Made by a program: the position numbers and the translations under genes
Notes under the pieces: model-generated
What the model was told of the DNA's origin: nothing
The model's database searches: none
Seen by the model: the letters and a program-made list of their open reading frames with translations, nothing else
Assembly (NCBI RefSeq): GCF_011742555.1
Contig: NZ_JAAQQR010000001.1
Span: 186,001-250,000 of the forward strand
Direction: 5' to 3'
Source of the DNA: Luteibacter jiangsuensis
GTDB lineage: Bacteria; Pseudomonadota; Gammaproteobacteria; Xanthomonadales; Rhodanobacteraceae
Length of the DNA: 64,000 nt
Part shown: positions 44,677-54,582 of the stretch, piece after piece
Numbering within the stretch: position 1 is the first letter of the stretch
Layout of the letters: each line of letters opens with the position of its first letter

Positions 44677-47600
44677 CGCCCAACGAGCTGGCCGCCGCCA
44701 CGGCGGTCGACTACGATCCGTTCGCCGGCGCGCCGCTCGCGCGCCTCGTGCCGACGACGGCCGCGCAGCGCGAGGTGTGGCTGGCATCCCGGCTGGAGCC
44801 GGAAGCCTCGCTGGCGTACAACGAGGCGGTGTCGCTGAACCTCAAGGGCTTGCTCGACGTGCCGGCCCTCGAATGGGCCCTGCAAGGCATCGTGGATCGC
44901 CACGAGGCGCTGCGTGCCACGTTTGCCGGCGACGGCGAGAGTCTCTTCATCGCGGAACACACCACCCTGCCGATCGCCTTCCACGATCTGTCGCTCCTTG
45001 CGCCGTTCGAAAGCGACGCGCGCATCCAGGCGGCGTTCTCGCGCATCGTCACCACCCCGTTCGACCTGGAGAACGGGCCGCTGGTACGCGCGGAACTGTT
45101 CCGCCTGGCGGCCGACCGCCATCTTCTGACCATCGCCGCGCACCATATCGTGTGCGACGGGTGGTCCTTCGGCGTGATCGTGCGCGATCTCGCCGCCCTT
45201 TACGCGCAACGCACAGGCCTGGGCGACGGCCCGGCCCCCGCGGGCGCGTTCTCGAACTTCGCGTTGGCCGAGGCTGCGCACGCCGGCAGCGAGACGGCAC
45301 GGGAGGATGAAAAGTACTGGCTCGACCGGTTCGCCGGCGCGGTGCCCGTGCTCGACCTTCCCGTGGACCGTTCCCGCCCCCGCCGTCGTTCGTTCGCCTC
45401 ACGGCGCGAAGACCGCATGCTGGACCCGACGGAAGTCGCCGCGATCAAGCGCCTGGGCGCGGCCCAGGGCGCGAGCTTCTACGCGACGCTGCTTGCCGCC
45501 TTTGCCGTCCTGCTCCGCCGTATCGCGGGGCAGGACGACGTGGTGATCGGCATCCCCACCGCGGGCCAGGCGGCCGAAGGTCTCGACACCCTGGTCGGCC
45601 ATGCCGTGAACGTGTTGCCGCTGCGCGCACGCGTCGACGACACCGCGAGTTTCGCCGAGGTGCTCAGCACCGTGCGCAACGCCCTGCTGGACGCCTTCGA
45701 ACACCAGCGCTACACCCTTGGCAGCCTGCTGGCACGCCTTTCACTCGTGCGCGATCCGTCGCGCCTGCCGCTGGTGGCCGTGCTGTTCAATCTCGATGCG
45801 CAGCTGGACGAAAGCACGGTGACCTTTCCTGGCCTCCGTTTCGACGTGGCGGCGGTGCCGCGCGAATTCGAGAACTTCGAGCTGTTCGTCAACGCCGTGC
45901 AGGTCGACGGCGGCTTGCGTCTCGAATGCCAGTACAACGCCGACCTCTTCGAGGGTGAGACGATCCAGGGTTGGCTCGATGCCTATGCCACGCTCCTGCG
46001 CCAGGCGGCGCTCGATCCGGGCGAAGCGGCCGTCGCTCTGCCGGTGGTCAGCGACGCCGTGTACCGCGAGCTGGCGGCGCTGCAACCCGCACCCACGCCG
46101 TTCCCGGAACTCCGCCTTGCCCACGAGTTCTTCGAACAGCAGGTGGACCGTGCACCGGAGCGCGCCGCAGTACGCCATGCCGATCGCTCGCTCAGCTACG
46201 CGGCGCTCGAATCGCGCGCGAACCGCATCGCCAACGCCCTGCGCGAGCGAGGCATCGGCCACGGCGCGCTGGTGGGCCTTTCGCTCACCCGCGGCGTCGA
46301 CATGGTGGCCGCGGTGCTGGGCGTGCTGAAGTCCGGTGCAGGCTACGTGCCGCTCGACCCGGCCTTTCCCGCCGACCGTCTCGCCTTCATGGCCGAAGAC
46401 GCGGCGCTTTCCGCGCTCGTGGTGGACGACGACACGCCCCTGGCATTCGACTTCGACGCCGCGCGCGTGCTCGCGCTCAACAGCGACGAGGTGGCGCGGG
46501 CCTCGTTCGCCCGGCCCGAGCGCAACCGCCGGGCCGCCACACCGGATTCGGTGGCCTATGTCATCTTCACCTCCGGCTCCACTGGCCGGCCCAAAGGCGT
46601 GCGCGTGCCGCACCGCTCGGCCGCCAATTTCCTCACGAGCATGCAACGCGTGCCAGGCATCGCGCCGGACGATCGTCTGGTGGCGGTCACGACGCTATCG
46701 TTCGACATCGCTTTCATGGAATTGCTGCTGCCGCTGACCAGCGGCGCGGAAATCGTGATCGCGGGGCGCGACGACGTTCGCGACGGCGGGCAGCTTCGCC
46801 GCCTGATCGAGGACAGTGACGCCAGCATGATGCAAGCCACGCCCGCGGGATGGCGGCTGCTCATCGATGCGGGCTGGCAAGGCCGCCCCGCGTTCCGCGC
46901 GGTGTCCGGCGGCGAACCGTTGCCGGTCGATCTGGCGGAGGCCCTGCTCGATCGTTGCGGCGAAGTGTGGAACGGCTACGGCCCCACCGAGACCACGGTG
47001 TATTCGACCTACTGGCGCGTGTCCGATCCGCGCGAGGGCATCTATATCGGCCGCCCCATCGCCAACACCACGGTGCACATCCTCGACGAGCGGGGCAATC
47101 ACTGCCCGCTGGGCGTTCCCGGCGAGATTCACATCGGCGGTGCCGGCGTCACGCTGGGTTACCTCGACCGTCCGGAACTCACCGCCGAGAAATTCGTGCC
47201 CGATCCGTGGTCGGAAACGCCGGATTCGCGCATGTATCGCACTGGCGATCGTGGGCGCTGGCTGAGCAACGGGCTGCTGGAGCACCTGGGCCGGCTCGAC
47301 TTCCAGGTGAAGGTGCGCGGTTACCGGATCGAGCCGGGCGAAATCGAGAGCGTGCTGGCGGATGCGCCCGAGGTCGCCCGCACGGTGGTGATCGCGCGCG
47401 AGGACCGCCCGGGGGATGTGCGCCTGGTGGCCTACGTGGTGGGACGCGATGATGTCACGCCGGACGAGGACGCCTTGCGGGCGCGCCTGCGCGCCCGCCT
47501 TCCCGATTACATGGTGCCGCAACACATCCTCGTGCTCGATGCGATTCCGCTGCTGCCCAACGGGAAGGTGGATCGCAAGGCCTTGCCGCCTCCGGTCGCG

Positions 47601-50600
47601 CACTCGGTGGCCGCGCCGGGCCAGCGGACGGCGCCACGCACCGAGGACGAACGCCGCGTCGCTGCCGCGATGGAGGCCGTGCTCTGCCTGCCCGACCTCG
47701 ACATCCGCGATGACTTCTTCGCGCTCGGCGGCCATTCGCTGTTGGCCGCGCAGCTCACCGCGCGGTTGAACCGCGAGTTCGGCGTGACCCTGTCCTTCCG
47801 CACGCTGTTCGACGCACCGACGATCGAACAGCTGGCCGCAGCGATCGGATCGCAGGTGGCCAGCGGTGCCGCGCCGGCAGCCGAGCCGATCGTGCATCGT
47901 GCGGAAAACCAGCAGGAGCATGCGCCGCTGTCGCTGATGCAGCGCCGCCTCTGGGCCCTCGAACGCATGAACCCGGGACGCGTCACCTACAACGCGCCCT
48001 CGGCGCATCGTCTGCGCGGCAAGCTCGACGAGCACGCTTTCGACATGGCGTTCCAGGCCTTGATCCAGCGGCAGCCGATCATGCGTACCGCTTTCCGCGA
48101 CACCGGCGCGGACATCGCCCAGGTGGTGGAGGCGCGGGTGGACTACCCGCTGTTTCCGGCCGAGGATCTCAGCCACCTGTCGCGCGACGAGCGCGAAATC
48201 AGGCTCATGCAACGCCTGCAGGAACTGACCGACACACCGTTCGACCTCGGCAAGGCGCCGCTGTTCAGCGCACGCATGTTCCGCCTGGCCGACGACGAGC
48301 ACGCCTTCTTCTTCATGCCGCACCACATCATCTGGGACGGCTGGTCGTTCGACATCCTCTACAACGAACTGTCGGCGCTGTATCGCGCCTTCGTCGCCGG
48401 ACTGCCCTCGCCGCTGGCTCCGCTGCCGGTCACGTACGGCGACTTCTCCGAATGGCACGCACACTGGCTCGAATCCGGCGCGTTCCACAACCAGTTGGAA
48501 TTCTGGCGCAACCGTCTCGCACAGATGGGGGACGTACGCGCGCTGCCAACGGACCACCCCCGTCGTCCGGGCATGTCCGGGCTCGGCAGGACGGAATGGA
48601 TCCGCGTGTCGCGGGAAGACACCGATGCCATGCATGACGTGGCCCGCCAGGCGGACGCCACGCTCAACATGACCCTGCTGGCGTTGTACTTCGTGATGCT
48701 CTCGGGTTCCGCCGGCCAGCGCGATCTGGTCGTGGGTACGCCCGTGCGCGGACGCAACCAGACCGAGGTCGAATCGGTCATGGGCTACTTCAACAACCTG
48801 TTGCCGCTACACGTGAGCGTCGACCCCGCGCTGTCGTTCCTGGAATTCGTGCGCCACGTAAAGCGCGTTGCCATCGAGGCCTTCGGCCATCCCGACGTGC
48901 CCCTGGAATACCTGCAACGCGAACTGCGCGTGGGCCAGGGCGCGGGCGCCACGCTTTACCAGGCGCTGTTTTCCTTCCAGGACGCCCGTCAGCGCGTGGT
49001 GGACTGGGGTGGCCTGGCGCACGAGCAGATCCTGTTGTTCCAGAGCGGCGCCACGGAGGACCTCGGCCTCTGGTTCCTCGAAGGGCACGCGGGCATGGTG
49101 GGCGGCGTCACCTATAACGCGGACCTGTTGCAGGCGGACACCGCCCGCCTCATGCGCGAGCGTTATCTCGACATGATGCGCCGCGTCGCCGACGATCCCG
49201 CCGTGGCGGTGGCTTCGCTCACCGCGGCGACGGCGAGCGAACTCGAACGCATGCACGAATGGAACGACACCGGCGCGGACGTTCGCCTCCCGGCGGGTTT
49301 GTACGCCATGGTCGCCGCGGCCGCGAAGGCCGCACCCGACGCCGTCGCGATCGCGGATGGCCCGCGCAACGTTACCTATGCGTCCCTGCTGCACCGCGCG
49401 ACGCGCGTCGCCACGCTGTTGCGCGAACGAGGCGGCATGCCCGGCAGCGTCATCGGCCTCTGCGTCGATTCGGGCACGGACCGCGTGGTGGGTCTGCTGG
49501 CGATTGCGCTGGTCGGCGGCACGGCCTTGCTGCTGGACCGCGCCGATCCCGCCGGCCGGTTGAGGGACATCCTTACCGATGCGCGAATGACCGTGCTGGT
49601 CGGCGACTCGGCGCTCGAAGGCATGCTCGACTGGCCGGCCGACTGCGCCGTGTGGCTCGACACGGACCACGCGGAACTCGAGAGAGCCACCGCCGTCGAC
49701 GATGTCGCGTTCGACGCGGTGGATCCCGATACCCCGGCCATGGCGTTCCCCACCTTGGGGGCGGATGGCAAGATGCGAGGTGTGGCCTTGTCGCATCGCG
49801 CGGTCGCGGGCATCGTCGGCGGTCTTGGTGAGGCGCTGTCGATCCGTACCGGGGAACGTATCTCCGGCGACGCCCTGCCCGGCGACCCGATGCTGAGCAT
49901 CGAATCGCTGCTGGCGCTGGCGCACGGTGGGACCTGGGCGGTTCCGCAACGGCCGATCGGCCGCGACAGCTCCTCCATCGAGACGGCATTCCTGGACGGC
50001 ATCGAAACCTTCATCGCCACGCCCGATACCTGGCAGGCGCTCTTCGACGCCGGTTGGCAGGGCGACCGCCGCCTCCGCGCCATCGTCGCCGGCGGCACGC
50101 CGGGTCCGGAGATGGCGGCCCGCATCGCGGGCGGGGCATCGTCGCTCTGGACACTGTTCGGCGACGCGACATCGGCGCCGGCCGCCACCTGCGGACGCGT
50201 CGAGCATCTGGCCGACGCGCTGCATGCGGGCAAGCCGCTGCCGCACGCTCAGGTGTGGATCCTGGACGAGAGCGGCGAACCCTGCCCCATCGGCGCGACG
50301 GGCGACGTCGCCGTTGCCGGGGACACCCTCGCCATGCCCTTCGGCCAGCGTGCTGCTTTTGAACGCCCCTCCTCCCCCGGTGAAGGCGTGCGGCGCACCG
50401 GTTATCGCGGTCGCTGGCTGCCCGGCGGCCAGCTGCAGGTACTGGATCGCTCCGACCGCCGCCTGCGGCACCAGGGCATGGACGTCGAACCGGGTGCCAT
50501 CGAATCGTTGTTGCTCGCCCAGCCCGGCGTCGTGCGTGCGCTTGCCGTGCAGCGTACCGACCACACGGGTTTGTCACGCGTCGACGCCTACGTGGTGGCG

Positions 50601-51074
50601 GCACCAGGCGCCACCGTCGACGCCGAAGGATTGCGCGCCGCCCTCGCCGGCTTGCTGCCAGCATGGGCGATGCCCGCACACCTGGTGGTGCTCGACGCGC
50701 TGCCCTTGCTGCCCACCGGCGAACCCGACCTGGCAGCGCTCCCGCTTCCGGCGGAGCAGCCGACGGCCGTGTCCGCGGAGACGACCCAACCCCGCAGCGA
50801 GAGCGAACGCCTGCTCGCATCGGTCTGGACGGAACTGCTGGGCATGTCGCGCGTGCGGACCAGCGACAACTTCTTCGACGTGGGCGGGCACTCGCTGCTC
50901 GCCGTGGACATGGCCCTGCGCGTGCAGAAGCTCACCGGCGTGCAACTCAACCTGCTCGATATCGCGAACGGCACGCTGGGAACACTCGCCGCCGAGCTCG
51001 CCAACGCACCGCCCGCGCCTGCCCGGGCGGCGGTAAAACGCGGCCTGCTGGGCCGCCTGCTCGGCCGCGGCTGA
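44673..51074 (+). CDS. NRPS: C-A-PCP-C-A*-PCP, last adenylation domain degenerate, no thioesterase
   Basis: 2133 residues, ATGA-coupled to the first megasynthase. C1 (~15-450) has HHIVCDGWS, A1 (~475-975) has TSGSTGRPKG, GYGPTETT and RTGDRGRW, and PCP1 has LGGHSLL (Ser ~1020). C2 (~1085-1510) has HHIIWDGWS. A2 (~1538-2025) is followed by PCP2 with VGGHSLL (Ser ~2071). In A2 the P-loop reads PTLGADGKMRG, the GYGPTE motif reads LFGDATSA, the RTGD motif reads RTGY, and the catalytic lysine motif reads PTGEPDLAAL, so it should not activate a substrate. A1 specificity residues read D-I-M-Q-V-G-G-V-Y, with no confident prediction. The protein ends in a short basic tail with no release domain. Confidence 0.93.
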   Translation: MTPNELAAATAVDYDPFAGAPLARLVPTTAAQREVWLASRLEPEASLAYNEAVSLNLKGLLDVPALEWALQGIVDRHEALRATFAGDGESLFIAEHTTLPIAFHDLSLLAPFESDARIQAAFSRIVTTPFDLENGPLVRAELFRLAADRHLLTIAAHHIVCDGWSFGVIVRDLAALYAQRTGLGDGPAPAGAFSNFALAEAAHAGSETAREDEKYWLDRFAGAVPVLDLPVDRSRPRRRSFASRREDRMLDPTEVAAIKRLGAAQGASFYATLLAAFAVLLRRIAGQDDVVIGIPTAGQAAEGLDTLVGHAVNVLPLRARVDDTASFAEVLSTVRNALLDAFEHQRYTLGSLLARLSLVRDPSRLPLVAVLFNLDAQLDESTVTFPGLRFDVAAVPREFENFELFVNAVQVDGGLRLECQYNADLFEGETIQGWLDAYATLLRQAALDPGEAAVALPVVSDAVYRELAALQPAPTPFPELRLAHEFFEQQVDRAPERAAVRHADRSLSYAALESRANRIANALRERGIGHGALVGLSLTRGVDMVAAVLGVLKSGAGYVPLDPAFPADRLAFMAEDAALSALVVDDDTPLAFDFDAARVLALNSDEVARASFARPERNRRAATPDSVAYVIFTSGSTGRPKGVRVPHRSAANFLTSMQRVPGIAPDDRLVAVTTLSFDIAFMELLLPLTSGAEIVIAGRDDVRDGGQLRRLIEDSDASMMQATPAGWRLLIDAGWQGRPAFRAVSGGEPLPVDLAEALLDRCGEVWNGYGPTETTVYSTYWRVSDPREGIYIGRPIANTTVHILDERGNHCPLGVPGEIHIGGAGVTLGYLDRPELTAEKFVPDPWSETPDSRMYRTGDRGRWLSNGLLEHLGRLDFQVKVRGYRIEPGEIESVLADAPEVARTVVIAREDRPGDVRLVAYVVGRDDVTPDEDALRARLRARLPDYMVPQHILVLDAIPLLPNGKVDRKALPPPVAHSVAAPGQRTAPRTEDERRVAAAMEAVLCLPDLDIRDDFFALGGHSLLAAQLTARLNREFGVTLSFRTLFDAPTIEQLAAAIGSQVASGAAPAAEPIVHRAENQQEHAPLSLMQRRLWALERMNPGRVTYNAPSAHRLRGKLDEHAFDMAFQALIQRQPIMRTAFRDTGADIAQVVEARVDYPLFPAEDLSHLSRDEREIRLMQRLQELTDTPFDLGKAPLFSARMFRLADDEHAFFFMPHHIIWDGWSFDILYNELSALYRAFVAGLPSPLAPLPVTYGDFSEWHAHWLESGAFHNQLEFWRNRLAQMGDVRALPTDHPRRPGMSGLGRTEWIRVSREDTDAMHDVARQADATLNMTLLALYFVMLSGSAGQRDLVVGTPVRGRNQTEVESVMGYFNNLLPLHVSVDPALSFLEFVRHVKRVAIEAFGHPDVPLEYLQRELRVGQGAGATLYQALFSFQDARQRVVDWGGLAHEQILLFQSGATEDLGLWFLEGHAGMVGGVTYNADLLQADTARLMRERYLDMMRRVADDPAVAVASLTAATASELERMHEWNDTGADVRLPAGLYAMVAAAAKAAPDAVAIADGPRNVTYASLLHRATRVATLLRERGGMPGSVIGLCVDSGTDRVVGLLAIALVGGTALLLDRADPAGRLRDILTDARMTVLVGDSALEGMLDWPADCAVWLDTDHAELERATAVDDVAFDAVDPDTPAMAFPTLGADGKMRGVALSHRAVAGIVGGLGEALSIRTGERISGDALPGDPMLSIESLLALAHGGTWAVPQRPIGRDSSSIETAFLDGIETFIATPDTWQALFDAGWQGDRRLRAIVAGGTPGPEMAARIAGGASSLWTLFGDATSAPAATCGRVEHLADALHAGKPLPHAQVWILDESGEPCPIGATGDVAVAGDTLAMPFGQRAAFERPSSPGEGVRRTGYRGRWLPGGQLQVLDRSDRRLRHQGMDVEPGAIESLLLAQPGVVRALAVQRTDHTGLSRVDAYVVAAPGATVDAEGLRAALAGLLPAWAMPAHLVVLDALPLLPTGEPDLAALPLPAEQPTAVSAETTQPRSESERLLASVWTELLGMSRVRTSDNFFDVGGHSLLAVDMALRVQKLTGVQLNLLDIANGTLGTLAAELANAPPAPARAAVKRGLLGRLLGRG

Positions 51075-51098
51075 GCGAAGGCGCCCGGGGGGAACGCC

Positions 51099-52229
51099 AT
51101 GACACACATTGCCTGGTTCATCTGCTGGACGTCGGCTGCCCTGCTCGTGCACGTGTTCGCCGGCTATCCGCTGCTCATGTGGCTGCAGGCACGCATGCGG
51201 CCGCGGCCCGTGGCGAAGCGGGACATCCTGCCCACGGTGAGCATCGTGCTCGCCGTGCACGACGGGGAACGGCACATCCGCGCAAAGCTGGCCAACCTCC
51301 GCCAGCTGGACTACCCGGCGGCGCTGGTCGACATCGTGCTGGTATGCGACGGTTGCCGCGACGCCACCGTCGCGCTGGCCCGTCGGTCCACCGACCCGCG
51401 GCTGACCGTGCTCGACCACCCCAACCGCCGCGGCAAGGCCGCATGCATCAACGACGCCGTGGCGCTCACGCGTGGCGAGGTGATCCTGTTCACCGACGTG
51501 CGCCAGCGCCTCTCCCCCGTGGCTCTGAAGGAATTGGTGGCAAACCTCGGCGACCCCGACGTCGGGGCCGTAACCGGCGAACTGCACATGGAAAACGTGC
51601 GGACGGGATTCGCGCAGGGCGTGGACTTCTACTGGCGTTACGAGAAAGGCATCCGTCGCTCGGAAAGCCTGTCCGGCTCAACCATCGGCGTGACCGCCGG
51701 GATCCACGCGATGCGTCGCGCCCTCTTCGCGCCGTTGCCGCAAGGTACCGTACTCGACGACGTGCTGGTGCCCATGCGCGTGGCCGCACAGGGCAAACGG
51801 GTGGTCTTCGAGCCGAAGGCCATGGCGTGGGACCAGCCGTCGCAGATGCCCGAGGACGAGCGCCGTCGCAAGATCCTCACCCTGGCCGGCAACTACCAGC
51901 TCATCCAGGTTGCGCCCTGGCTTCTGCTGCCATGGTGCAATCCCCTGTGGTTCCGCTTCGTCAGCCACAAGCTGCTGCGACTGCTGGCCCCATGGCTGAT
52001 CGTGGCGCTCACGGCGAGCAGCGGCCTGCTGGCAACGCGGCACCCGATGTACGCCGTCGCGTTCGGCAGCCTGGTGGGTGGCCTGTTGCTGGTTGCCATG
52101 GCCCGCCTGCAGCCGCTCCTTGGGCGCCTGCCGCCGCTGCGTATCGCGGTCGCCTTCTTCTATCTCAATCTCTTCGCCGCACAGGCGCTCGTCGCTTTCG
52201 CACGCAACCGCAGGCTGCACCTATGGTGA
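51099..52229 (+). CDS. Family 2 membrane glycosyltransferase
   Basis: 376 residues. One N-terminal membrane helix is followed by a GT2 catalytic domain with VSIVLAVHDGE, the DXD-like VLVCDG and FTDVRQR elements, LDDVLVPMRV and the acceptor QRRRK-like PEDERRRKIL. Three or four C-terminal membrane helices complete the chain. Processive or polyprenyl-linked GT2 enzymes of this form build polysaccharide repeat units at the cytoplasmic face. The gene begins 25 bp after the NRPS stop with GGGGGGA before the ATG, so it belongs to the same operon. This junction is where the non-ribosomal and glycan parts meet. Confidence 0.9.
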   Translation: MTHIAWFICWTSAALLVHVFAGYPLLMWLQARMRPRPVAKRDILPTVSIVLAVHDGERHIRAKLANLRQLDYPAALVDIVLVCDGCRDATVALARRSTDPRLTVLDHPNRRGKAACINDAVALTRGEVILFTDVRQRLSPVALKELVANLGDPDVGAVTGELHMENVRTGFAQGVDFYWRYEKGIRRSESLSGSTIGVTAGIHAMRRALFAPLPQGTVLDDVLVPMRVAAQGKRVVFEPKAMAWDQPSQMPEDERRRKILTLAGNYQLIQVAPWLLLPWCNPLWFRFVSHKLLRLLAPWLIVALTASSGLLATRHPMYAVAFGSLVGGLLLVAMARLQPLLGRLPPLRIAVAFFYLNLFAAQALVAFARNRRLHLW

Positions 52230-53332
52230 TCCCAACGACCCAGCGCGGCGCGCCCGGCATTCGAGGCCGGCTCGGCGAACTCTGTTATTCCAGCGGCCTG
52301 CTGCATTCCCTGCAGCGTGTGCGCGCCTGGTGGCAGCGCGACTTGCGCATTCTCGCCTATCACCGCGTGATGCCCGTGCCGGATCCGGACGCCTACGAGT
52401 TCGACATGGAACTGATCAGCACGCCGCCTGCCGAGTTCCGCGAGCAGATGCTGCGGCTGAAGAGACATTTCCGGCCGATCCGACTTACCGACGTGGTCGC
52501 CGCGCTCGATGCGGGCGAGGCGCTTCCGCCGGATTCCGTCGCGGTCACCTTCGACGACGGATACGACGACAACTACCGTATCGCAGCGCCGATCCTGGAC
52601 GAGGTGGGTGTACCGGCCACCTTCTTCGTTTCCACCGGCCACCTCGATACGGGCCGGCCGTACGCGTACGACTGGCTGGTGCACATGATCCTTCTGACGG
52701 ATGCGCCGCAGCTCGTGCTGCCGGAGCTGGCGATCGACATCCCTCTTCCGGCCACGCGTGCGCTGCGACGCCGTATCGCAGGTAACGTGCTACTGCGCAT
52801 GAAATGGATGGACGCCCTCGGCCAGACGGCGATGATCGAACGGCTCGAGGCCGAATGGGGCATGCCTTCGGTCAATGCGCGCCCCGCCGACTGTCGCCCG
52901 ATGACCTGGGACCAGGCGCGCGAAATGGAAGCCGCCGGCCTGGAGTTCGGTTCGCACGGCGTGCACCACCGGATGCTGGCCCGGCTTCCGCAGGACGACA
53001 TGGAGCGCGAGATTCGCGAGTCGAAGGCCACGCTGGACCGGGAGCTGCGCCATCCCGCGGTGCTCATGTCGTATCCCATCGGCGGCGATCGGGCCTATAA
53101 CGACGCGGTGATAGCCGCCACGCGCAACGCTGGCTTCCAGCTGGCGTGCAGCTACATCTGCGGCACCAACGCCGAGCCCAGCGAGAACCGCTATGCCCTG
53201 CAGCGCCTGCCGGTGGAAAGCAACATGGGCCCTGGCTGGTTCGCGGCGATGCTCGCGCTGCCACAGCTGATGAGTTACCCCACGCCGCCGCACGCCGCCA
53301 ACGGGCCGCGGGAGATGTCATGTTCCCCCTGA
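52223..53332 (+). CDS. Polysaccharide deacetylase (NodB-like)
   Basis: 369 residues starting inside the 3' end of the GT2 gene. Polysaccharide-deacetylase motifs are visible: LAYHRVMP near residue 48, TFDDGYDDNY near 110 (metal Asp), PATFFVSTGHL, and the SHGVHHRML metal histidines near 245. Enzymes of this family remove N- or O-acetyl groups from glycans. The position within the glycan operon suggests it frees amino groups on a hexosamine, either on a lipid-linked precursor or on the polymer. No signal peptide, so a cytosolic or membrane-face action is likely. Its stop overlaps the next gene by 13 bases. Confidence 0.9.
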   Translation: MVIPTTQRGAPGIRGRLGELCYSSGLLHSLQRVRAWWQRDLRILAYHRVMPVPDPDAYEFDMELISTPPAEFREQMLRLKRHFRPIRLTDVVAALDAGEALPPDSVAVTFDDGYDDNYRIAAPILDEVGVPATFFVSTGHLDTGRPYAYDWLVHMILLTDAPQLVLPELAIDIPLPATRALRRRIAGNVLLRMKWMDALGQTAMIERLEAEWGMPSVNARPADCRPMTWDQAREMEAAGLEFGSHGVHHRMLARLPQDDMEREIRESKATLDRELRHPAVLMSYPIGGDRAYNDAVIAATRNAGFQLACSYICGTNAEPSENRYALQRLPVESNMGPGWFAAMLALPQLMSYPTPPHAANGPREMSCSP

Positions 53333-54582
53333 TCCTCCTCTACGTCGTTCTCACCATCATTCGTCCCCAGGACTACGTCGCGGGGCTGGACACCGTGCCC
53401 ATCCTGCCGGTTGTGCTGCTCATGGCATTCGCGGCATGGGTGGTGTCGAAGGAGAAAACCTTCGAAGCACCGCAGTTCGTGATCCTTCCGGCCTTCCTTC
53501 TCATCCTCATGGTGTCGCAGGCGACCAACGGCTGGGCCGGCGGCGCCGTGGACGAGCTGGCCCGCTTTGGCCCTGTCGTGATCGCGTTCTTCATCTTCGG
53601 CGCCTCATGCGGCACGCAGAAGCGCGTACGCGTGGCCATGGGCGTCTTCGTCGCTTGCGCGGCGGTACTCGCCGTGCACGGCGTCGAGCAGGCGAAACTC
53701 GGCGTGGGCTGGACGGGCGTTCCCCTGGGCGAGGGCGGTCGCATCCAGTACGTGGGCATCTTCAACGACCCCAACGACCTGGGCCTGCTATTCGCTTCCA
53801 CCTTTCCCATGGCCGTATTCCTCGGCCGCCGTGGCGCGAGCATGCTGCGGCCGGTATGGCTCGGTGCGGCGCTGTTGCTGCTCTACGGCACCTATCTCAC
53901 CAATTCGCGCGGCGCCATGCTCGCCGTGCTTGTCGTGGCAGGCTGCTATATCTGGTATCGCAAGGGCATGGCCGTGGCAGCCGTGCTCGGCGTGTTGGGA
54001 CTCGCGGTGCTCAAGATGCTTTCCTCGCGCATGGAGGAACTGGACGCGGGGGAGGAATCCGCCGCCGGCCGCGTCGATGCCTGGTACTCGGGCCTGGAGA
54101 TGTTCCGCGACAATCCGCTGCTCGGTGTCGGTCCCGGCAACTTCACCGAGTACAACGAACTGACCGCGCACAACTCCTTCATCCTGGTGCTGGCGGAAAC
54201 CGGCTTCGTCGGCTTCGTACTCTGGCTGGCATTCGTGGCCTACGGCTTCCTCATGATGCTGAAGATCGTGAGGTTCCAGCGCCCGGCGGACGCCGACCCT
54301 GCCGTCGAAGCCGCCTGGACGACCGAAAAGCAGATGGCCCTCACGTTGCTGCTCTCGCTCTGCGGACTGTTCGCCGCCGCCTTCTTCCTGAGCCGAAGCT
54401 ACATGGTCGTGCTGTACCTCATCGCGGCCATGGTCGCCGGGCACTACGTCGGCGCTCGCCGGCGCTGGCCCGAGCTGCCGATGTTTCGCCTTTCCGACGG
54501 CGGCTGGCGCTGGGTACCCACCGGCGCGTGCAGCGTGTTCGCGTTGTTCGTCCTCGTCGCATTCCTGTTGCGCACCACATGA
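53320..54582 (+). CDS. O-antigen ligase/Wzy-like polysaccharide polymerase
   Basis: 420 residues with about ten membrane helices. The Wzy_C-type large loop includes NDPNDLGLLFAST, TNSRGAMLAVL and GPGNFTEYNELTAHNSFILVLAETGF, which are typical of O-antigen ligase domains. This enzyme polymerises or ligates lipid-linked oligosaccharide at the periplasmic face. It resembles the polymerase of exosortase-A type clusters. GGGAGA precedes the ATG at 53320. It ends in an ATGA overlap with the CapK-like gene. No Wzx flippase is visible in the window. Confidence 0.9.
   Translation: MFPLILLYVVLTIIRPQDYVAGLDTVPILPVVLLMAFAAWVVSKEKTFEAPQFVILPAFLLILMVSQATNGWAGGAVDELARFGPVVIAFFIFGASCGTQKRVRVAMGVFVACAAVLAVHGVEQAKLGVGWTGVPLGEGGRIQYVGIFNDPNDLGLLFASTFPMAVFLGRRGASMLRPVWLGAALLLLYGTYLTNSRGAMLAVLVVAGCYIWYRKGMAVAAVLGVLGLAVLKMLSSRMEELDAGEESAAGRVDAWYSGLEMFRDNPLLGVGPGNFTEYNELTAHNSFILVLAETGFVGFVLWLAFVAYGFLMMLKIVRFQRPADADPAVEAAWTTEKQMALTLLLSLCGLFAAAFFLSRSYMVVLYLIAAMVAGHYVGARRRWPELPMFRLSDGGWRWVPTGACSVFALFVLVAFLLRTT

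Noticed and set aside
41644-44787. A 1047-codon minus-strand frame inside the megasynthase
   Set aside because: Antisense shadow of AT, ACP and aminotransferase coding sequence; composition is His/Arg/Gly-rich without motifs.
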